A stretch of DNA of 5,105 nucleotides from an uncultured Ruminococcus sp. (GTDB lineage Bacteria; Bacillota; Clostridia; Oscillospirales; Ruminococcaceae). The notes under the pieces were generated by a model. It ran no database searches. It saw only the letters and a program-made list of their open reading frames with translations, and was not told where the DNA came from. Both the position numbers and the translations under genes were made by a program. Position 1 is the stretch's first letter; every line of letters starts with the position of its first letter. Of this stretch, positions 1 through 5,105 are shown one piece after another. The stretch covers positions 1 to 5,105 of the forward strand of contig CAMWGS010000159.1 of NCBI GenBank assembly GCA_947173865.1, read 5' to 3'.

Positions 1-1
1 G

Positions 2-553
2 TCCCCCGATTTCACCGCATCAACTCAGGGAAATTAAGGCGAAATAAAATGGGACGTTCCGTAAGACGTAATCAAGTGCATATCAGCAGGTGGTGAGGTT
101 CTTTTCGGTTACTGGTGGGGAAATTCTTCGGGTATTGAAATAGAAAATGTAACCTGCACTTATACACGCACAAAAGATTTATCTGTTGACGGAACAGTTA
201 CACAGGAAGTCGGACAAAGTGTCGGATATAATGACGCAAACAACATAATAAAAGTGAAAACCTCTGATTTCATGCCTGAAAATACCATTCCGCAGGCTGT
301 AACCTTTAATATAAGCTCGTCGGGTGGTTTCGGAAAATTCACGGGTGCTTTCGGATATGAATCGTCAGCAGGTTCTTATCAGTCGCCCGACACGTCTGTT
401 TTTACAGACAGCTCGTCTATTTCGCTTACGTGGTTCGTACCGCAGAAAGCAAAAAATCTTATTTCGGAAGATGGTGAAATTATGCTCGGATACTGGTGGA
501 GTGAACAACCTTCGGCAACTCTGGATTCAATAGAAGTAAAATACAGTCTCGGT
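2..553 (+). repeat. Two tandem copies of a carbohydrate-binding-type module
   Basis: Copy one (about 2-178, incomplete at the window edge) and copy two (about 188-553) share a pattern at protein level: SPD, about 13 residues, W-x-VP, then GGEVLFGYWW (92-118) against DGEIMLGYWW (470-502). An amphipathic strand follows in each, IEIENVTCTYT (134-166) against LDSIEVKYSLG. Alternating beta-strand residues and the conserved paired Trp suggest beta-sandwich carbohydrate-binding modules. Tandem modules in front of GH5 are common in rumen and gut cellulases. The CBM family cannot be named safely; CBM65 is one candidate by architecture only. Copy one holds both premature stops; copy two is uninterrupted. 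Confidence 0.6.
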
Positions 554-1645
554 AACGGCAGTTCTCCTGCTCCTGCCAAAAATTCGGAACTCGACAAGGA
601 CGACCCCGTATCGCCTGACAAGTCCGCTGAAAGCACAGAAAAATTCCGCAGTCCGTCGGAAATTGCAGACGCTATAAATGTAGGCTGGAATCTGGGAAAC
701 ACTTTTGACAGCTACAATACAAGCAAAACAGGTCTTTCAACCGAAACTTCATGGGGCAACCTCAAAACTACTGAAGAAATGATTAAGGACGTTAAAATTG
801 CAGGATTCAATGCAATACGTATTCCTGTAACGTGGGACGAACATATGGACGGAAACGTAATTCAAACAGAATGGCTTGACCGTGTACAAGAAGTGGTTGA
901 CTACGCATACAATAATGATATGTTTGTTATCCTTAATATGCACCATGATGACTATATATGGTTCAATCCCACTGACGAAGAATATCAGAATGACAGTCAG
1001 AAACTTTGTGCCATATGGGAACAGATTTCAGAACGTTTCAGAGACTATGGCGACAGACTTCTTTTTGAGGGCATGAACGAACCACGAACAATTGAAAGTG
1101 AAAAAGAATGGGGCGGCGGTACTCCCGAGGAAAGAGCCATTATAAACAAGTATGAACAGGACTTTATAAATACAGTCCGTACTTCAGGCGGAAACAATTC
1201 CGAAAGAACGCTCATTATAACATCGTATGCCGCATCTGCCGAAACCGTAGCAATTGATGACATAATTATTCCCGACGACAAAAATATTATTGTTTCGGTT
1301 CACTATTATGCACCGTGGAAATTCTCCGAGGGAATTGACAGCGACTTCACCGACGAGGGAAAAACCGAACTTGAAAACAAGTTTGCAGAACTCAAACAGA
1401 AATTCATTGACAAGGGAACACCCGTTATTATCGGAGAATTCGGCTGTGTGAACGCTACAGACATCGCAACAAGAGCAGAATATTATCAGTACTATATATC
1501 TTCCGCAAAGGCAAACGGCATAAAGTGCTTTGTATGGGACAACGGTAAATCATCGGGAGAGTCAAGTTTCGGAATATTCAACCGTGGAAATCTTTCGTGG
1601 AATGAGGACATCTTAAACGGAATAGTTACGGGAGCAAACGAATAA
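254..1645 (+). CDS. GH5 family endo-beta-glucanase (open part of the disrupted gene)
   Basis: This is the longest open frame, 463 codons, and it carries a full GH5 (clan GH-A) catalytic domain. Such enzymes hydrolyse beta-1,4 links in cellulose, mixed-linkage glucan or xyloglucan outside the cell by a retaining mechanism. Counting from codon 254: a beta-sandwich-like module at 1-97, a Ser/Pro/Asp/Lys-rich linker at about 98-132, and the GH5 domain at about 133-455. Visible motifs are GWNLGNTFD (144-152), NAIRIPVTW (186-194), LNMHHDD (227-233), NEP with the acid/base Glu276, HYYAPW (350-355) and GEFG with the nucleophile Glu395. The GWNLGNT and HH-D pattern resembles subfamily GH5_4 (inference). 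The GTG at 254 is a Val codon inside a module and has no Shine-Dalgarno sequence, so it is not a convincing start. The frame is open back to 65 without a good start codon. As the sequence stands, a translated product is doubtful although the catalytic residues are intact. Confidence 0.8.
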   Translation: MKTSDFMPENTIPQAVTFNISSSGGFGKFTGAFGYESSAGSYQSPDTSVFTDSSSISLTWFVPQKAKNLISEDGEIMLGYWWSEQPSATLDSIEVKYSLGNGSSPAPAKNSELDKDDPVSPDKSAESTEKFRSPSEIADAINVGWNLGNTFDSYNTSKTGLSTETSWGNLKTTEEMIKDVKIAGFNAIRIPVTWDEHMDGNVIQTEWLDRVQEVVDYAYNNDMFVILNMHHDDYIWFNPTDEEYQNDSQKLCAIWEQISERFRDYGDRLLFEGMNEPRTIESEKEWGGGTPEERAIINKYEQDFINTVRTSGGNNSERTLIITSYAASAETVAIDDIIIPDDKNIIVSVHYYAPWKFSEGIDSDFTDEGKTELENKFAELKQKFIDKGTPVIIGEFGCVNATDIATRAEYYQYYISSAKANGIKCFVWDNGKSSGESSFGIFNRGNLSWNEDILNGIVTGANE

Positions 1646-1668
1646 ATATAATCACAGAAGGTTTAATT

Positions 1669-1863
1669 ATGAGTCCAAGATAACTTGCAATAAATGTAAT
1701 CAAATCACTTCCAAAAGAAAAAATAAAAGCATTTCTCACATTGTTCGCAGGTGAAAATATGATTGCACGTCTTAAATGTGATATGCTCGCCAATGACCCC
1801 GATGCAAAAAGTTACAACAGTTTTCATGAATTCATGGACTAAATGGAGCAGGAAAGTGAATAA
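1669..1863 (+). pseudogene. Decayed antitoxin gene of a YafQ-type toxin-antitoxin pair
   Basis: An ATG at 1669 is preceded by AGAAGG (1656-1661) with 7 nt spacing, 23 nt after the GH5 stop. The frame would encode about 64 residues starting MSPR, but it is cut by TAA at codon 5 (1681-1683) and again at 1840-1842, before ending at 1861-1863. The stretch between the stops is clearly protein-like (NVIKSLPKEK, then AFLTLF, then NDPDAKSYNSF and EFMD), which fits a short acidic/helical antitoxin that neutralises the following toxin. Both interruptions fall where a Glu or Gln codon would be expected by analogy (inference). The family is not named with confidence; the role rests mainly on its position and overlap with the toxin remnant. 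It is not expected to make a full-length product. Confidence 0.6.
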
Positions 1864-2058
1864 AAAATATAAATTGCAGGTTACCAATACTTTCAAAAGA
1901 GATTTTAAAAAAATAAAGACCATGCACTAACAGGAAACTGGAATGGCTAAAGAGAGTGCCATATTCAGCCCGACTGGCTTTTAGTATATAAAATTTATGA
2001 AAATACCTTAGTTTTGTCTTTATTCAGAACAGGAACACACAGCGACCTTGATTTCTGA
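1856..2058 (+). pseudogene. yafQ: Decayed YafQ/RelE-family mRNA interferase toxin with internal deletion
   Basis: The 5' part reads from a GTG at 1856, overlapping the antitoxin end by 8 nt, with GGAG (1845-1848) 7 nt upstream. It gives a basic N-terminus ending TFKRDFKKIK at 1918. The frame then jumps to codons starting at 1918, which read DHALTGNWNG, a TAA (1948-1950), REC-HIQPDWLLVYKI and RTGTHSDL, ending in TGA (2056-2058). Comparison with YafQ toxins, which cut mRNA on the ribosome, shows about 27 residues missing at the junction, so a deletion of roughly 80 bp shifted the frame. The TAA replaces the usual aromatic residue of the G-Y-R motif. Residues matching the known E. coli YafQ active site remain: His (1921), His (1960), Asp (1972), Trp (1975) and His (2038). 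The toxin must be inactive as encoded. Confidence 0.82.
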
Positions 2059-2078
2059 TATTATCCAAAATTAAAATA

Positions 2079-2108
2079 AAAAATACCGTCTTTTCAGGCG
2101 GTATTTTT
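2079..2108. terminator. Bidirectional intrinsic terminator between convergent genes
   Basis: A 12-bp stem pairs AAAAATACCGTC (2079-2090) with GGCGGTATTTTT (2097-2108), with one G-T wobble and a 6-nt loop (2091-2096). On the + strand it is followed by a T-rich run (2104-2114). On the - strand it ends in the complement of the A-rich run 2074-2083. It therefore suits termination in both directions. It lies 5 nt beyond the stop codon of the phosphatase gene on the - strand and 20 nt after the toxin remnant on the + strand. Confidence 0.85.
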
Positions 2109-2113
2109 ATTAT

Positions 2114-2866
2114 TTACAAATCATAGTAAACTACTGCAATAACCGTAATATTATCATTGCAGTTATTTTCAAGAGCCTTTTTAACAAGAAGTTCAAGACG
2201 TTTCGGCAGACTTTTAGGCATTTCAAGTATTTCTTCCATATCCAGTGCGGACACATAGTCAGAAAGTCCGTCCGTACAGAGCAGAAGTATATCACCGTAC
2301 TGCATACCGCCGTCTATGGAAATGAGGTCTATTTTAGGGACAGCGGTAAGACTTCCGAAAACGGGAAAAATAATATTCCGACGTGCGTGGGTTTTCCGCT
2401 GTTCCAGAGTTATAGTACCTTCCTCATAAAGAAGCTGTACTAATGACTGGTCACGGGAAATCTGTCTTATTCTTCCGCCCCTGAATCTGTAAAGTCTTGA
2501 ATCACCGACATTAAAAGCCGTTATACTGCCGTTGTCGTCAAACATAAGTCCGCAAAGCGTTGCCTGCATATTATGCATATCGGGATTTTGTATACTGTAC
2601 TCCATAAGTCTGCGGTGAATTTCCATAAGAGAAGCACTGATATCTGAATTTCCGGAAAAGTCCATGTCACGAACATATTCAAGACACATTCTTGAAGCAA
2701 ATTCCCCCGAATTTTCCCCGGAAACACCGTCTGATACCGCAACCGTGAATGAACTGTAAAGTTTCTGTTCGGACGTTCCGTTATCAAGAACGCTCCTGCC
2801 TATCAGAAAAGCGTCCTCATTATGAGACATTACGCCTTTATCGGTAATTCCACAGCAATAATACAT
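2114..2866 (-). CDS. PP2C-family Ser/Thr protein phosphatase
   Basis: It encodes a 250-residue PPM/PP2C phosphatase, close to the usual 240-260 for bacterial Stp/PrpC proteins. These remove phosphate from Ser/Thr of proteins phosphorylated by Hanks-type kinases, using two Mn or Mg ions, and are cytoplasmic. Motifs in order: HNEDAF (15-20) with Asp18, SDGVSG (45-50) with Asp46, QAT (101-103), GDSRLYR (121-127), SRDQSL (137-142), CTDGLSD (197-203) with Asp199 and NDNIT (237-241) with Asp238, so all core metal ligands are present. There is no signal peptide or membrane segment. The start is the ATG at 2866, because AAGGGTG lies 6 nt upstream. A GTG three codons earlier falls inside that site and is not the start. 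It is the last gene of the - strand operon, 30 nt after tatD. No partner kinase is visible in this window. Confidence 0.93.
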   Translation of the reverse strand: MYYCCGITDKGVMSHNEDAFLIGRSVLDNGTSEQKLYSSFTVAVSDGVSGENSGEFASRMCLEYVRDMDFSGNSDISASLMEIHRRLMEYSIQNPDMHNMQATLCGLMFDDNGSITAFNVGDSRLYRFRGGRIRQISRDQSLVQLLYEEGTITLEQRKTHARRNIIFPVFGSLTAVPKIDLISIDGGMQYGDILLLCTDGLSDYVSALDMEEILEMPKSLPKRLELLVKKALENNCNDNITVIAVVYYDL

Positions 2867-2872
2867 AAAAAT

Positions 2873-2879
2873 CACCCTT
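2873..2879 (-). promoter_or_regulatory. Ribosome binding site fixing the phosphatase start
   Basis: AAGGGTG on the - strand lies 6 nt before the ATG at 2866. It overlaps the GTG at 2875, which would give a start three codons longer, so the ATG is preferred. Confidence 0.8.
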
Positions 2880-2896
2880 GTCCGAAATAAATCATA

Positions 2897-3664
2897 CTAT
2901 ATTCCGTAAAACCTGATTCCGTTTTCACAGGTTATATCAAGAATTTCATGAACTGATATTCCCTTTATTTCAGCAGCTTTTTCCGCAGTAAACGCAATCA
3001 TTGAACTGTCACAGCGTTTTCCCCTGAAAGGAACAGGTGCCATATAAGGACAGTCAGTCTCCAAAAGAAGTCTGTCAAGAGGAACTGCCTCAATTGCACG
3101 GAGTGCCTTTTTTGCGTTTTTGAATGTAAGTACTCCCGTAAATCCTATATACATACCAAGCTTTATTATTTCAGCTGCTGTTTCCGCAGAACCGCTGAAA
3201 CAGTGTACAACACCCTGCGGACGATATTTTTTCAGAATGTTCAGAGTATCTTCCGAAGCATCACGGCTGTGTACTATAGCGGGTAGTTTCAGTTCTTTTG
3301 AAAGTTCAATCTGTTTTTCAAATACCTCAATCTGCTTTTCACGGTCAAAACCGTCATAATGATAGTCAAGACCTATTTCACCTATCGCTTTCAGTTTTTT
3401 ATTTTCCGAAACTGCTCTCATTATTATATCAATATAATTTTCAGGCAGATTGTCTATATTTTCGGGGTGGAAACCTGCCGACGTGTATATATAGTCATAT
3501 TTTTCGGAAAGCAGGGCATTTTCACGTATATCTTCGGTACAGGTTGAAGCAAGCATAATATACTTAATGCCCTTTTCCTGCATTGAATCAAGCAATTCAA
3601 AACGGTCAACATCAAAAGCACTGTCGGTATAATGTGAATGTGTATCAAAAATATTTTTATACAT
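2897..3664 (-). CDS. tatD: TatD-family metal-dependent hydrolase (putative DNase)
   Basis: It encodes a 255-residue TatD-type TIM-barrel hydrolase of the amidohydrolase superfamily, the standard family length. Characterised members are metal-dependent 3'-5' DNases, and the family is also linked to D-aminoacyl-tRNA deacylation; the substrate here is unknown. The metal-site motifs are complete: THSH with His9 and His11, GFHP with His66, GEIGLD with Glu96, IVHSRD with His132, VVHCFSGS with His154 and LETDCP with Asp204, followed by a PFRGKR loop (212-217). There is no signal peptide, so it is probably cytoplasmic. The start is the ATG at 3664, only 6 nt after the TGA of the LCP-like gene. Its ribosome binding site GAGGA (3675-3679) lies inside the end of that gene, which suggests translational coupling. 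The gene ends with TAG. Confidence 0.95.
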   Translation of the reverse strand: MYKNIFDTHSHYTDSAFDVDRFELLDSMQEKGIKYIMLASTCTEDIRENALLSEKYDYIYTSAGFHPENIDNLPENYIDIIMRAVSENKKLKAIGEIGLDYHYDGFDREKQIEVFEKQIELSKELKLPAIVHSRDASEDTLNILKKYRPQGVVHCFSGSAETAAEIIKLGMYIGFTGVLTFKNAKKALRAIEAVPLDRLLLETDCPYMAPVPFRGKRCDSSMIAFTAEKAAEIKGISVHEILDITCENGIRFYGI

Positions 3665-3670
3665 ATTTAA

Positions 3671-4537
3671 TCAGTCCTCAAAATATGTTGTTCTTACATC
3701 ATTAATAAATGACTCTGACGGTATAAAATCTTCATTTGAAGTTTCACCATCCATTACAAGAAAATTGGCAATTGAAGTACCGTTTTCAAACATATTTCTT
3801 ATAGCATACTGTCTGTTTTTATAATCAACAGATGTTACATCGGTAGTAACCATATTTATCAAGGAATCAAAGCTTGTCTTGAAATTATCGGCAATACGTT
3901 TTCCGTCCGCCTGATTTACCATTGACGAAAGCACCGAACTTGCCGTATATGCACGCTGTACTTCCCTGCCGTTAAACATAGGATACGTTACAAGAGTTTC
4001 AATCTGACGGCTGTTGAGGTATTCTTCACCGCCCTCCTTCTTGAATCCTGCAATATCAGGCTCGACGAAGTATGTAACACCGCCGAGGATATCACACACT
4101 TTTCTGAATGACTCAGAATCAAACTTCATGTATCTGTCAACTTCTATTCCGAAACACTGATTTACAAAATTAACGGCTGCCTGCGGACCTCCTCTGTCAT
4201 ATGAGTTTTTGATATGTTCCTGTTGTCCGTCAACTATAGAAATAGTATTTGTCGGAATACCTATAAACAACAGTCTTTTTTCCTTTGGCTTGGAACGCAT
4301 AAGAACGAATGTGGAAGAACATTTCTGGTCAGGTTCGTCAAGAATAAGAAGCATTGTATGATTATCCTCCTCAGTAACTATTGCCGCAGCACGTGGGGTA
4401 GGTTCTTCAAGAGGTGCATCTTTATTGAATCCGAAATAATTATATATTCCGAAAGCTCCTCCTCCTACAATAAGCAGACCGAAAAAAATTGTGAGAAGAA
4501 ACGGAACAGCAATTCTTCCGCTTTTTTTGTTTGCCAT
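3671..4537 (-). CDS. Membrane-anchored LytR-CpsA-Psr (LCP)-like protein with degenerate active site
   Basis: From the ATG at 4537 it encodes 288 residues: a short basic N-terminus (MANKKSGR), one hydrophobic segment at about 9-36, a linker with acidic and Pro residues, then an LCP-like domain at about 60-210 and a C-terminal tail, all predicted outside the membrane. LCP enzymes transfer lipid-linked wall polymers such as teichoic acids to peptidoglycan. The fold signature is visible in TMLLILDE (61-68), FIGIPTNT (91-98), SYDRGGPQAAVNFV (112-125) and KVCDILGGV (146-154). The usual catalytic signatures are altered: the usual G-x-D after the first strand is ILDE, SDT is SST, and the PRDT Arg and Asp are Thr96 and Asn97. 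It may be a non-enzymatic relative (inference). AAGGAG at 4546-4551 lies 8 nt before this ATG; the earlier ATG at 4555 sits just upstream of that site and is rejected. It is the first gene of the operon with tatD and the phosphatase. Confidence 0.8.
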   Translation of the reverse strand: MANKKSGRIAVPFLLTIFFGLLIVGGGAFGIYNYFGFNKDAPLEEPTPRAAAIVTEEDNHTMLLILDEPDQKCSSTFVLMRSKPKEKRLLFIGIPTNTISIVDGQQEHIKNSYDRGGPQAAVNFVNQCFGIEVDRYMKFDSESFRKVCDILGGVTYFVEPDIAGFKKEGGEEYLNSRQIETLVTYPMFNGREVQRAYTASSVLSSMVNQADGKRIADNFKTSFDSLINMVTTDVTSVDYKNRQYAIRNMFENGTSIANFLVMDGETSNEDFIPSESFINDVRTTYFED

Positions 4538-4545
4538 AAAAACAG

Positions 4546-4551
4546 CTCCTT
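4546..4551 (-). promoter_or_regulatory. Ribosome binding site fixing the LCP-like start
   Basis: AAGGAG on the - strand lies 8 nt before the ATG at 4537, an ideal arrangement. It lies 1 nt downstream of the earlier ATG at 4555, which would add six residues and has no site of its own. Confidence 0.85.
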
Positions 4552-4614
4552 TCATGTAAATAGATAAAATGTTGATATATGACAGGAAAATATCCGCACT
4601 AAAAATAAATATGG

Positions 4615-4652
4615 TTTTTCAGCAGTTCAGACAATATATATATGCTGAAAAA
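4615..4652. repeat. Perfect 10-bp inverted repeat in the operon leader
   Basis: TTTTTCAGCA (4615-4624) and TGCTGAAAAA (4643-4652) form perfect arms around an 18-nt AT-rich spacer. On both strands the structure begins with T and ends with A, the reverse of an intrinsic terminator, so termination is unlikely. It lies about 80 nt upstream of the LCP-like start and may be an operator or a leader-RNA hairpin. No function is shown by the sequence. Confidence 0.5.
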
Positions 4653-4663
4653 ATTTATTCCTC

Positions 4664-4691
4664 TTGCAAAATCCTGCAATTGTGATATAAT
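4664..4691 (+). promoter_or_regulatory. Putative sigma-A-type promoter, rightward, antisense to the DUF1273 gene
   Basis: TTGCAA (4664-4669), a 16-nt spacer and TATAAT (4686-4691) match a housekeeping promoter. A TG-A just before the -10 box (4683-4685) gives an extended -10. The -35 box overlaps a short inverted repeat, TTGCA-N6-TGCAA (4664-4679), which could be an operator. No + strand gene follows inside the window, so transcription would start near 4698 and run antisense to the DUF1273-like gene. AT-rich DNA can give such matches by chance. Confidence 0.45.
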
Positions 4692-4692
4692 A

Positions 4693-5105
4693 TTATTGCG
4701 GAACATCAAAAACGTTTTTTATGAATGCTATTTCCCGACCGATAGAGCGTATATCAGTTCCTGATTTGTCCATCACGTCAAATATTTCTTTCATACCGAA
4801 ACTGTATATTTTTCGTCCGTTGCGGTATGCATAGTTTATTGTCTGTGAAGTACCTGAAAACATTGATTTATTGTCATAAAAAGCTATTACTGCCGACGAC
4901 CTGTCCACCATGCAGTAATTACGGTCACGGTAAAGATTCGGAGAACAGTTTTCAGAAATATGCTTTCCGTATATTATATCAGGATTTTCGTTCACCGTAA
5001 CAAGATAATCGGAATTTTTTTCTATCTCCGCAAGAATTTTCTTGTCATAAGCGGAAAAAAACTCTGCGTGTCTGAGAAACGGCATCATGGATATAAGTTT
5101 TATAT
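4693..5105 (-). CDS. DUF1273/YpsA-like (SLOG superfamily) protein, 5' end outside window
   Basis: The frame is open from the window edge (5105) to TAA at 4693-4695, giving 136 complete codons. The two ATGs at 5088 and 5085 lie inside a run (IKLIS then MMPFL) that resembles the conserved strand of the family, so the real start is probably beyond the window. The recognisable block is YRDRNYCMVDRSS, then a hydrophobic strand (AVIAFYD), then SGTSQTINYA, matching the RN-x-x-MVD-S and GGT-x-T pattern of DUF1273/YpsA proteins. That fold belongs to the LOG/DprA-like SLOG group, which binds nucleotide-type ligands; the cellular role is poorly defined. The first Gly of the usual GGT is Ser here. A C-terminal tail of about 35 residues follows. 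It lies 155 nt upstream of the LCP-like gene with no terminator in between, so read-through is possible. Confidence 0.65.
   Translation of the reverse strand, partial: IKLISMMPFLRHAEFFSAYDKKILAEIEKNSDYLVTVNENPDIIYGKHISENCSPNLYRDRNYCMVDRSSAVIAFYDNKSMFSGTSQTINYAYRNGRKIYSFGMKEIFDVMDKSGTDIRSIGREIAFIKNVFDVPQ

Larger units (their letters stand above)
2..1645 (+). pseudogene. Modular GH5 glucanase gene, 5' end outside window, interrupted by two in-frame TAA codons
   Basis: One reading frame (codons starting at 2, 5, 8...) explains the whole stretch. It runs from a partial carbohydrate-binding-type module (2 to about 178), through a second copy (about 188-553) and a linker, to a GH5 catalytic domain (about 644-1618) and the natural TAA stop at 1643-1645. 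The frame is broken at 35-37 and 62-64. The broken part still aligns without gaps to the second module over 39 codons, from an SPD motif to GYWW. The stops therefore look like point changes in once-coding DNA, not an intergenic region. The second stop sits where the other copy has Gln. Signal peptide and promoter would lie upstream of the window. No dockerin or other C-terminal anchor follows the catalytic domain. The main alternative is poor sequence at a contig end, because both stops lie in the first 64 bases. Confidence 0.72.

Noticed and set aside
46..96. ATG at 49 as a start restoring expression downstream of the first stop
   Set aside because: It is in a different frame and ends at TGA after 15 codons, with no link to the glucanase frame.
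379..702. Open frame of 107 codons on the - strand within the glucanase gene
   Set aside because: It is antisense to a well-supported coding frame with binding-module, linker and GH5 motifs, and its own translation shows no recognisable domain.
1624..1652. TATAAT at 1647-1652 as promoter for the antitoxin remnant
   Set aside because: No reasonable -35 box lies 16-18 nt upstream, and transcription would start inside the ribosome binding site (1656-1661).
1705..1923. Open frame of 72 codons on the - strand across the toxin-antitoxin remnant
   Set aside because: The Phe/Leu-rich translation results from reading the Lys-rich antitoxin and toxin remnants on the opposite strand; the + strand remnants explain the sequence better.
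4214..4567. Open frame of 117 codons on the + strand opposite the LCP-like gene
   Set aside because: The translation is Ser/Lys/Cys-rich without domain features and is a shadow of the - strand gene.
4606..4634. Leftward promoter TTGTCT-17-TATTTA for the LCP-like operon
   Set aside because: Only 4 of 6 and 3 of 6 matches to consensus in very AT-rich DNA; the real promoter of the operon is not identifiable by eye.

Overview
The window looks like chromosomal DNA of an anaerobic, plant-fibre-degrading Firmicute, most likely a Ruminococcus-like member of the Oscillospiraceae. The evidence is moderately AT-rich DNA, strong AAGGAG-type ribosome binding sites, a modular GH5 glucanase with tandem carbohydrate-binding-type modules, and neighbours typical of Gram-positive genomes (an LCP-fold wall protein, a PP2C phosphatase and a DUF1273/YpsA-like protein). 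The species cannot be fixed from the sequence.

Left part (1-2058, + strand): a stretch of gene decay. It opens inside a modular glycoside hydrolase gene. An upstream carbohydrate-binding-type module carries two in-frame TAA codons (35-37 and 62-64). A second copy of the module, a charged linker and a complete GH5 catalytic domain then read cleanly to 1645. Directly downstream lies the wreck of a YafQ-type toxin-antitoxin pair. The antitoxin is interrupted by two TAA codons. The toxin has one TAA and an internal, frame-shifting deletion, yet its active-site segment is still readable.

Middle and right (2079-4537, - strand): a bidirectional terminator separates the decayed + strand genes from a compact, intact three-gene operon. 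Read in its own direction, the order is a membrane-anchored LytR-CpsA-Psr-like protein that lacks the family's active-site residues, then a TatD-family metal-dependent hydrolase 6 nt later, then a PP2C-type Ser/Thr phosphatase 30 nt after that. Ribosome binding sites place two starts downstream of the longest possible reading frames, at 4537 for the LCP-like gene and 2866 for the phosphatase.

Right edge (4538-5105): an AT-rich intergenic region holds a 10-bp inverted repeat and a near-consensus promoter pointing rightward on the + strand. That promoter runs antisense into the 3' end of a DUF1273/YpsA-like gene, whose 5' end lies outside the window.

I found no CRISPR array, insertion sequence, tRNA or rRNA. 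The most notable observations are the two decayed loci side by side, the LCP homologue with a degenerate active site, and the possible antisense promoter. None of these is clearly a new biological system.
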